64,000 bases of DNA from Streptococcus ilei (GTDB lineage: Bacteria; Bacillota; Bacilli; Lactobacillales; Streptococcaceae), in NCBI RefSeq assembly GCF_000479335.1, contig NC_022584.1, positions 1,302,001-1,366,000 of the forward strand. The letters are read 5' to 3'. The notes below the pieces were generated by a model. It did no database searches and was not told the origin of the DNA. It saw only the letters and a list, made by a program, of their open reading frames with translations. Each line of letters opens with the position of its first letter. Position 1 is the first letter of the stretch. Below are positions 58,024 through 64,000 of this stretch, piece after piece. A program made the position numbers and the translations under genes.

Positions 58024-58037
58024 TGAAAGCGATTAAA
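58024..58037. promoter_or_regulatory. cre-like site upstream of the two-gene paralogue operon
   Basis: TGAAAGCGATTAAA has one mismatch to TGNAANCGNNNNCA (A for C at position 13). It lies about 40 bp upstream of the -10 box and touches the pgi terminator, so it may be inherited from the pgi region. Confidence 0.3.
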
Positions 58038-58062
58038 AAACGACCTCTTTCGAGATCGTTTT
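58035..58062 (-). terminator. Terminator after the pgi fragment
   Basis: On the minus strand AAAACGATCTC pairs with GAGGTCGTTTT around a GAAA loop, followed by more T. It is intact, so the fragment kept its native 3' end. Confidence 0.85.
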
Positions 58063-58071
58063 GTCTGTCGA

Positions 58072-58551
58072 TTAAAGACGAGCGTTCAATTCTTTGCTCA
58101 ATTCTTCAAATCCTGGTTTACCAAGAAGGGCAAACATGTTGCGTTTGTATGCTTCAACACCTGGTTGGTCAAATGGGTTGATGGCATTCAAGTAACCTGA
58201 AAGGGCGATAGCCAACTCAAAGAAGTAGATAGTGTAGCCAAGAGTGAAGGCATCTTGCTCAGGAAGAGTTACGTACATGTTTGGTACGTCACCGTCAGTG
58301 TGGGCAAGAAGAACACCGTCAGTCGCTTTTTTGTTTACGAAGTCAACGTCTTTTCCTTGGAGGTAACCAAGTCCATCAAGGTCTTCTTCCAATGTAGGGA
58401 TGATCACGTTCTTACGTGGTTTATCCACACGGACAACTGTTTCAAACATGATACGAGTTCCTTCTTGGATAAATTGACCCAATGAGTGCAAGTCTGTTGA
58501 GAAGTTAGCTGAAGTTGGGTAAATCCCTTTTTGGTCTTTCCCTTCTGTTCA
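58072..58551 (-). pseudogene. pgi: Truncated glucose-6-phosphate isomerase, C-terminal third
   Basis: The frame ends with a typical Pgi C-terminus ([20 protein letters not shown]) and is readable from about 58551 ([20 protein letters not shown]). About 158 of roughly 450 residues remain. The N-terminal substrate-binding part is absent, so it cannot be active. Upstream of 58551 the Pgi frame meets a stop and the sequence switches to the remnant at 58531-58656. A complete pgi should exist elsewhere in the genome. Confidence 0.85.
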
Positions 58552-58656
58552 GGCACCCCTTATGGATGCATCTGCTGGAAATTCCCTTGCACTGGCTGGC
58601 TAGTTTGATTGACTTCAAGCTCTTTGCGCTTGACCCTGACCGTCTTTTTCTGGCAT
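58531..58656 (-). pseudogene. Remnant 5' end of a further cluster paralogue
   Basis: ATG at 58656 has AAGGAT 6 nt upstream. The first frame (MPEKDGQGQAQRA) stops quickly, but a shifted frame continues as NQTSQPVQGNFQQMH, a stop, then [12 protein letters not shown]. This is close in character to the Gln-rich N-termini of cluster members 5 and 6 (GVPETGNQKKPGKG). It needs one frameshift and one stop to be explained and then joins pgi. The parent assignment is inference from composition and short similarity. Confidence 0.4.
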
Positions 58657-58757
58657 GTTTTTATCCTTATAAATTTTGTTGATTTGTCATATTGCGAAAA
58701 CATTGAAAAACAATGACAAATTTTACAATATTAAAACATAAATTATTTTCCCTATCA

Positions 58758-58931
58758 AAAAGGGAGTGGGAAAGAACTTCAAACAAGTTAAAAAGTTCAT
58801 CTTCCCACCCCCGCACAGTTGATCAGGCAATCTTTGGGGCTTAAAAAGCGAAGGAAGATGCCAATCAACCACTGCGTCATCTATTTTTTCTAATTTAGAC
58901 CCAGAAGCCTGGACTTTTTGTCCAAGCTCTG
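58758..58931 (+). repeat. Dispersed structured intergenic repeat, diverged copy D
   Basis: 174 bp, same orientation and hairpin order as copies A to C, with the core CGCACAGTTGA..TCAACCACTGCGTC kept. The outer first stem is GTGGGAA/TTCCCAC where the others have GTGGGAC/GTCCCAC, a paired change. Together with AT-rich sequence it fills the gap between the remnant and the sorbitol operon. Confidence 0.8.
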
Positions 58932-58988
58932 AATCAATTTTTTAGACTTTTATTTTTCTAAATTGCTTGATTTTAAATTTTGTTATGG

Positions 58989-59360
58989 TCAAGCAGTTTC
59001 GAAAATCTGAATGGTAGAGTCCTTTTCAATTACTACTGCTTGGTCTGCTGCAACATGGAGAGTGCCCGGCAGGCTGCCCTCTTTTGAACCATCAAAAGAA
59101 ATAGTGATATGGCCCAGTCCAGTTAAATTTTTTTCTACTACATTTCCTACTGCAGTAATCGAATATTCCTGACTATCTACGACCAGCTTTCCACCTTCTA
59201 GTATTGCACCTAGAAGATTTTTGTTATCGATTTTAAAACAATACTCTGCTAAGTCTTCTGGAGCTTCTTCTCCAAATAAAATGAGCATATTAGCGTCTTG
59301 AATCATATTCTGAGCTTCAGGCCCCACTTGAATTACTTTAGCTTCAAAAATTTTCTTCAT
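58989..59360 (-). CDS. srlB: PTS glucitol/sorbitol-specific IIA component
   Basis: 123 residues, the usual length of IIA-Gut. It relays phosphate from HPr to the IIB domain. The likely phosphorylated His is in LGHITISFDG near residue 83. It is the last visible gene of the sorbitol operon, 98 nt after srlE. Confidence 0.9.
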   Translation of the reverse strand: MKKIFEAKVIQVGPEAQNMIQDANMLILFGEEAPEDLAEYCFKIDNKNLLGAILEGGKLVVDSQEYSITAVGNVVEKNLTGLGHITISFDGSKEGSLPGTLHVAADQAVVIEKDSTIQIFETA

Positions 59361-59458
59361 CTAATTCCTATTCATCCTTTCTCAAATCTGTCATAAACTT
59401 ATGTTTGTAGATAAGTTTAACATAATAGTTGCTATATTTACGTGCATCTATCAAAGGT

Positions 59459-60439
59459 CTACTGATAAAGGCCAATACTAGCTATCCAAGCTACTAGCAC
59501 CCGCGGAACACCATTGAGAAAGCGTGAATAAAGCACAGAAGGGACACCAACCTCAACTGTTTCAGCCTTGGCTTCAGATAGACCGAGTGCTACAGGAATG
59601 AAATCACAACCGTTTTGAGTGTTGATAGCAAATATAGCTGGCAGAGCCATTTGGGGCGGAATATTCCCTTTGCCGATTTCAACTCCAATTAAGGTTCCAA
59701 TAATCTGACTGATAACAGCTCCGGGGCCTAACAAAGGAGATAGGAATGGCAAGGAACAGATAAAGCCAATCAAAATGAGTCCCCAGATGTTCCCAGCTAG
59801 GGGAACCATTAATTTTGCCAGCCAATTTCCAACACCTGAACCTTGAATAACCCCAATCAGCAAGGAAACAAAGGCCATGAAAGGAATGATCGTATTGAGC
59901 ATTGTTTGTATGGCTTCACGAGCAGCCTGGTTGAAAGTCGCAACGACCTTCCCAGCACCCATCCCAATTCTTGCTACAATACTTGTTTCAGCTTTTTGCT
60001 CTGTAATTTTTTTACTAGTATCGTAAGTTGGCTTTTCTGTTACCACAGTTGTCGCTTTTTCGTCTTCATTAGCAGCAGAAATTTGATTAAGACCAACTGC
60101 TGACACATAGATTTCCTCGGTTATATATTGAGCTAGAGGCCCACTTTTCCCTGTAGCGACAATATTTATTGTAGGGATCCCCTTTTTAGGATAAATACCA
60201 CAGCGAAGAGTACCGCCACAATCCACGATTGCTAAAGCAATTTCCTCATCTGGGATAGAAGTTTTAAACCCATTAACAGCTTCCATACCGGTCAAATCAG
60301 CAATTTTATCTACAATATCTGGCTTTTCTCCTCCGCCAGTGATATAGATGAATTTATGCTTAGCTTCACTAGGTGTAATGACCAAAGGTCCTCCGAAACC
60401 GCCATTTCCTTTAACAACTTTTATACTCTTATATGACAT
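59459..60439 (-). CDS. srlE: PTS glucitol/sorbitol-specific IIBC component
   Basis: 326 residues from the ATG at 60439; an upstream TTG would overlap srlA. The cytoplasmic IIB domain (about 1-150) has the phosphorylated Cys in DCGGTLRCG near residue 75. The rest (about 170-326) is membrane-embedded and completes the IIC channel with SrlA. It transports and phosphorylates sorbitol to sorbitol 6-phosphate. Confidence 0.92.
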   Translation of the reverse strand: MSYKSIKVVKGNGGFGGPLVITPSEAKHKFIYITGGGEKPDIVDKIADLTGMEAVNGFKTSIPDEEIALAIVDCGGTLRCGIYPKKGIPTINIVATGKSGPLAQYITEEIYVSAVGLNQISAANEDEKATTVVTEKPTYDTSKKITEQKAETSIVARIGMGAGKVVATFNQAAREAIQTMLNTIIPFMAFVSLLIGVIQGSGVGNWLAKLMVPLAGNIWGLILIGFICSLPFLSPLLGPGAVISQIIGTLIGVEIGKGNIPPQMALPAIFAINTQNGCDFIPVALGLSEAKAETVEVGVPSVLYSRFLNGVPRVLVAWIASIGLYQ

Positions 60440-60455
60440 AATTTCACTCTTTCTA

Positions 60456-60998
60456 TCAATCAAATGTTTTACTCAAGGTAACACCTTGCTGTTTTGCTAC
60501 ATAAGCAGTTGTAAAATCGGTCACCCAACCGCCTACAAAGTTCATGACAAGCCCAACAAGCATGTAACGAATGGCTAAGTCCATTTGACTTAAACCTAAA
60601 GTTTGAATTCCTGTTGCAATTCCCATCCATACAAACAATTCCCCAGGATTGATATGCGGAAATACACCATTTGAAGTATGGCAGAACTGCATCTGAGCTG
60701 CTACAAAACTAGGTTTATAATATTCTGGTAAGAAACGTCCCATACTGATTGCCATCGGATTCCCCAGCATAAAGGCTGAAATGAAAGGTAAAATCATATA
60801 CCGGCTAACAGGATTTTTGGCAGAAATCTTAGCCAGGGAATTGACCTTCTCTTCTCCCAAGAAAGCGATAAGGGTATTCATTGCAATCAATAGCATTAAG
60901 ACAAGCGGTACAATATTTGTCATCCAGCTAATAAAGGTTTCTCCACCTAATTGGAAGAGTTTCATAAAACTCTCTGCAAAATTTGTAATGTGATTCAT
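60456..60998 (-). CDS. srlA: PTS glucitol/sorbitol-specific IIC component
   Basis: 180 residues with four or five membrane segments. It contains the family segment [20 protein letters not shown] (about 77-96). A GGGAG site lies before the ATG. Its first 71 bp overlap the end of gutM in another frame. Confidence 0.92.
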   Translation of the reverse strand: MNHITNFAESFMKLFQLGGETFISWMTNIVPLVLMLLIAMNTLIAFLGEEKVNSLAKISAKNPVSRYMILPFISAFMLGNPMAISMGRFLPEYYKPSFVAAQMQFCHTSNGVFPHINPGELFVWMGIATGIQTLGLSQMDLAIRYMLVGLVMNFVGGWVTDFTTAYVAKQQGVTLSKTFD

Positions 60999-61491
60999 AA
61001 GGAACTCCCTTTCTTATTTTTTTTAATAACTGTTTAATAGATAATTGTAAGTAATTCGCATAAAAGCCGAATCCCAGAAAAGAATCAGATGAACTTGTCT
61101 CTTTCTCAATACCTGCCTCATGCCAAAGATAGACTTTTCTAGCATCTTCTATGGCTGATTGCATCAACTTATTTTCTTTTCTCACAAGAGGATTATACTT
61201 GTCAAAATAATGGATGTCTTCTCCAACATAATCGTCCATATTTTGAAAACGTGCTAAGATTGTGACTCCTTGCATTTTGCTAGCTTTAAGAACCCGACCG
61301 TTTTCATCAACCGCGAACATGACAATCGTACCGGATTTGATTCTTCCGGACTTCCTGCCAATCGCTACGCGCCCCAGTCTTCGGAGCATCGTATAGGTCT
61401 TATTGAAGTCTTTGAGTTGCTGCCAGCCGAGGAACATTTGAAATATATAAGCTGCCATGATAAATACAGCGAAAATTATTAGCGAATTCAT
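60928..61491 (-). CDS. gutM: Glucitol operon activator (GutM family)
   Basis: 187 residues. An N-terminal membrane segment (about 3-22) is followed by a cytoplasmic domain with GRKSGRIKSGTIVMF near 45-59. GutM-family proteins assist activation of the gut/srl operon. Its ATG shares one base with the gutR stop (TAATG). The C-terminus runs 71 bp into srlA, giving about 24 extra residues that look out of place. Confidence 0.85.
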   Translation of the reverse strand: MNSLIIFAVFIMAAYIFQMFLGWQQLKDFNKTYTMLRRLGRVAIGRKSGRIKSGTIVMFAVDENGRVLKASKMQGVTILARFQNMDDYVGEDIHYFDKYNPLVRKENKLMQSAIEDARKVYLWHEAGIEKETSSSDSFLGFGFYANYLQLSIKQLLKKIRKGVPYESHYKFCREFYETLPIRWRNLY

Positions 61492-63356
61492 TAAAATACT
61501 CCTTTGCTCTTAGAAAATGATAGAAACTCTGTCTCTGTTTCTACAGCCCTCAATGCTTCTTTTAGAGAAGGCTCTCCTGCAATTCGAAAAATGTCGTCAT
61601 ACAATTCCAGCAATTCACTCTCCATTTTGCTTTCAATTTCTGAGGGAATGGCGACTAGAAAGATAAATTCAATCCAATCATCTCCTTTTTGATAGGGCTC
61701 TTCTAGCTTTCCAAACATTAAAATAGTTTTTGCATAACCCTGGTTAATTGTATGGGGGAAGGCAATTCCTCCACCAAAAATGGTTGATTGTTTTTTATCC
61801 CTATCAATTATCCGATTTCTAAAACCTTCATCAATCATCTGAAGTTTCTCTAACTCTGCAACCATATTTAGCAAGTATTGCTGATAGGTTTTTTGGGGAC
61901 TCAACCGAAGAAAACGTAAGCTGACTGTTTCTAGATTTTTTTGATGAAAAGCATTGGCCCTCTGCCATTCTTCCTGCAGCCATTGATCATCAAAAAGATG
62001 ATTAACTTGAATGACTGGAGATTTAGAATCTTTATATTTTAGAGGAACTGTCGTAAAAATCGCGAAATAGTCCTGATTCAAATCCAGATTAAAATCCTCT
62101 TCAGAATACTGAGTAATGTCTACATCATTTCCAAGTATTCGTCTGAGTTGCTGAATAATCATCGCAGCAGTTCCTCTTCCTGTTGTGCAAACTACAGCTA
62201 TCTGCTTGCGAGAACCATTTACAACAGAGTTTTGCTTTCTTAAAATCATTTCAAAATACAAAGCCAGATATCCGATTTCAGATAATTCCAATTCAGAACC
62301 AAAAATTGCAGATAGTTCTTCTCCAGCAATTTTCGCCATTTCAAAAGCAAAAGGATATTGAGTTTGAACCTCGCCATGGAATATATCATTAGCTTGCACA
62401 TGGAAAATCAGTCGATTGATTAAGGGGCCTAGATGAGACTTGATTTCTTCAAATAATTCTTCATCATCAAAGTTAACCAACATTGTTTCTTTGACTTTCT
62501 TGACAATCCCTTGAAAAATGTTTGCAAGCTGTTCAGATTGATAAGACGGCTTGCTTAAAGTGTCAATAAAACGGATATTAAACGGAAAACACAAAAAGTC
62601 TATCTCAAACTGACTGAGGGAAATCTTATAAGTCATCTCAATATGATAGATTAATTTTTCAACCAAAGGTGTCTCTGTTAAATCATTCCTATAGTAAGGA
62701 ATAGGGCAACTCAACACCCTAGATGCATGAATACGCTCCACCATAATTGAAATTGTCTTTCGAAGGAGTTCCTTTGTTTCTTTCGGGATTTTATACTCCT
62801 GGACTAGCGTCTCCAGAAAAGAAGATGTTGCCTCGGTGAGTGTCTTTCCTTCAAAGTAAGGGGCCACTTGGTGAATATAGAGCAAGCGCAAATTCAGCTC
62901 GGACCCCAAGACCTCCAGCCCACGGTTGGGCTTTCCTGAAATAGTGATAGAGTAACTCTCTGCCAAAGATTTTACTTGTTTTAAATCCTTATTAAGGGTA
63001 CTTCTACTAACACCTGCTTCCTCAGCCAAGTCGTCAATAAGAAGAGGGGAGGTTGACTTAATTAAACGTTTTAGTAAATAGGCAATTCTTTTACTGGAAG
63101 AATTGAAGTCACTCTCCCGTTTTAAACTACCAGATAAAATCCTTTCCAACTCAGTATAGTCATACACCTCTAACATTAACTTATCATCTTGTGAGATAAT
63201 CTGGATACTCGGAGCCAAAACATCATTTAATTGTTGGATACTCTTTTGCAAGGTTTGCATACTAATATCCAGCTCTGAGCGCATATCTACCAAGGAATAA
63301 GTTGGCTGTGAGACCATTTTTTCTAAAATGTTATACCATCGATTTACTATGGTCAA
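61491..63356 (-). CDS. gutR: PRD-containing transcriptional activator of the sorbitol operon
   Basis: 621 residues. N-terminal helix-turn-helix domains (about 1-150), two PTS regulation domains (about 180-400, with conserved His residues), an EIIB-like domain with a Cys in VVCTTGRG near residue 397, and a C-terminal EIIA-like domain with GGGIAFPHT near 540. This is the layout of MtlR/GutR-type activators, controlled by PTS phosphorylation so that the operon is on with sorbitol and off with preferred sugars. Confidence 0.92.
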   Translation of the reverse strand: MTIVNRWYNILEKMVSQPTYSLVDMRSELDISMQTLQKSIQQLNDVLAPSIQIISQDDKLMLEVYDYTELERILSGSLKRESDFNSSSKRIAYLLKRLIKSTSPLLIDDLAEEAGVSRSTLNKDLKQVKSLAESYSITISGKPNRGLEVLGSELNLRLLYIHQVAPYFEGKTLTEATSSFLETLVQEYKIPKETKELLRKTISIMVERIHASRVLSCPIPYYRNDLTETPLVEKLIYHIEMTYKISLSQFEIDFLCFPFNIRFIDTLSKPSYQSEQLANIFQGIVKKVKETMLVNFDDEELFEEIKSHLGPLINRLIFHVQANDIFHGEVQTQYPFAFEMAKIAGEELSAIFGSELELSEIGYLALYFEMILRKQNSVVNGSRKQIAVVCTTGRGTAAMIIQQLRRILGNDVDITQYSEEDFNLDLNQDYFAIFTTVPLKYKDSKSPVIQVNHLFDDQWLQEEWQRANAFHQKNLETVSLRFLRLSPQKTYQQYLLNMVAELEKLQMIDEGFRNRIIDRDKKQSTIFGGGIAFPHTINQGYAKTILMFGKLEEPYQKGDDWIEFIFLVAIPSEIESKMESELLELYDDIFRIAGEPSLKEALRAVETETEFLSFSKSKGVF

Positions 63357-63379
63357 CTCTCTTCCTCACCTTCATTTTT

Positions 63380-64000
63380 TTAACCGCGAGTTTTCCCTCC
63401 GGCAATATTTGTAGTGACTCCAGTTATATAGCTAGAACGGTCTGAAATATAGAATGCTACAAGGTCAGCTACTTCCCGTAGTTTACCACTTCGTCCCAAA
63501 GGAGTTGTTGAAGTTGAAGCATAACCAGCTCGAATATCTTCTACCGTCTTTCCACGGGTATAAGCAAGAGCTTCCTCATAAGAAAGAGTTCGAAGTCCCG
63601 TAGCTTCCATAATTCCTGGAGCAATTCCAACCACACGTACACCATGCTTACCCAGCTCTTTTGCCCATGAACGAGTGTAACTATAGACTGCTGCTTTTGT
63701 GGCAGCATAGGCACTTTGTCCTTCAGAACCTTCCAAGCCTGCTTCTGAAGCCATGTTCACAATTACACCTTTTCCATTTTTCACTAAAATACGTCCCACT
63801 GCCTGACTAACCAGATACAAACCTTTTTGATTAATCATCGTTACTTTTTCGAACGTCTCATCGTCCAATTCGTAAGGACCTTTAGGATTTTCTGCATCGA
63901 TTAATAATCTAGGGATATTAATCCCTGCATTATTGACCACTGCATCAATATTGCCAAATCTTTCAACTATTTTGGCAACACCCTCTTCTACTTCAGAGCG
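63380..64000 (-). CDS. srlD: Sorbitol-6-phosphate 2-dehydrogenase (SDR family), N-terminus beyond window
   Basis: The frame is open through the right edge (64000), so the N-terminal NAD-binding glycine motif is not visible. Visible: NNAG, the catalytic Ser in NMASEAG and the YAATK active site, all standard for short-chain dehydrogenases. Its place as the first visible gene of a sorbitol PTS operon supports oxidation of sorbitol 6-phosphate to fructose 6-phosphate. gutR starts 23 nt downstream. Confidence 0.88.
   Translation of the reverse strand, partial: RSEVEEGVAKIVERFGNIDAVVNNAGINIPRLLIDAENPKGPYELDDETFEKVTMINQKGLYLVSQAVGRILVKNGKGVIVNMASEAGLEGSEGQSAYAATKAAVYSYTRSWAKELGKHGVRVVGIAPGIMEATGLRTLSYEEALAYTRGKTVEDIRAGYASTSTTPLGRSGKLREVADLVAFYISDRSSYITGVTTNIAGGKTRG

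Overview
The window is about 64 kb of low-GC Firmicute chromosome. Gene content points to an oral Streptococcus of the mitis/sanguinis/parasanguinis type: Fap1/GspB-like serine-rich adhesins, a YSIRK-type giant adhesin, LPXTG anchors, the rnjB-estA and dut-histidine phosphatase-radA-carbonic anhydrase neighbourhoods, and the dapH-dapL-5-FCL-rhomboid run. The species is inferred from gene families only. Nearly every gene is on the minus strand; only gpsA and galU are clearly on plus. No rRNA, tRNA, CRISPR array, insertion sequence or prophage gene was seen.

Layout. 1-7.9 kb: two tandem serine-rich repeat glycoproteins, the first cut by the window edge. 8-15 kb: gltX, estA, rnjB, a hypothetical gene, a roughly 410-nt candidate structured RNA whose promoter overlaps a consensus CcpA (cre) site, and a two-gene ABC importer. 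15.2-25 kb: one 3278-residue sortase-anchored adhesin built from alternating isopeptide domains, behind tandem promoters and a palindrome. 25.5-29.4 kb: a csbB/yfhO glycosylation pair. 29.4-31 kb: a Thr-rich LPXTG adhesin. 31-38.4 kb: a DUF2079 membrane protein, carbonic anhydrase, AIM24 protein, radA, a histidine phosphatase, dut and a class I amidotransferase. 38.5-43.4 kb: a 1627-residue pilin-like adhesin. 43.6-52 kb: gpsA, galU, a wall-anchored C69 dipeptidase, rhomboid, 5-FCL, dapL and dapH. 52.1-58.7 kb: a cluster of six paralogous single-pass membrane proteins of unknown function, flanked and interrupted by broken genes, including a 3' fragment of pgi. 58.9-64 kb: a sorbitol (glucitol) PTS operon running off the right edge.

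How the genes fit together. The dominant theme is the cell surface: six predicted wall-anchored proteins (five with visible LPxTG motifs), a lipid-linked glycosyltransferase pair that may decorate wall polymers, and the unknown membrane-protein cluster. Housekeeping genes (translation, RNA decay, repair, phospholipid and UDP-glucose precursors, lysine/diaminopimelate synthesis) lie between these accessory blocks. Three near-identical copies and one diverged copy of a roughly 180-bp structured repeat sit between genes, all in the same orientation. Base changes between the copies preserve pairing.

Strongest leads for new biology: (1) the cre-controlled structured RNA at 12922-13335; (2) the repeat family with compensatory changes; (3) the six-gene paralogous membrane-protein cluster and its broken borders; (4) a radA gene with no canonical start codon next to its ribosome binding site; (5) a binding-region module shared by a serine-rich glycoprotein and the giant adhesin.
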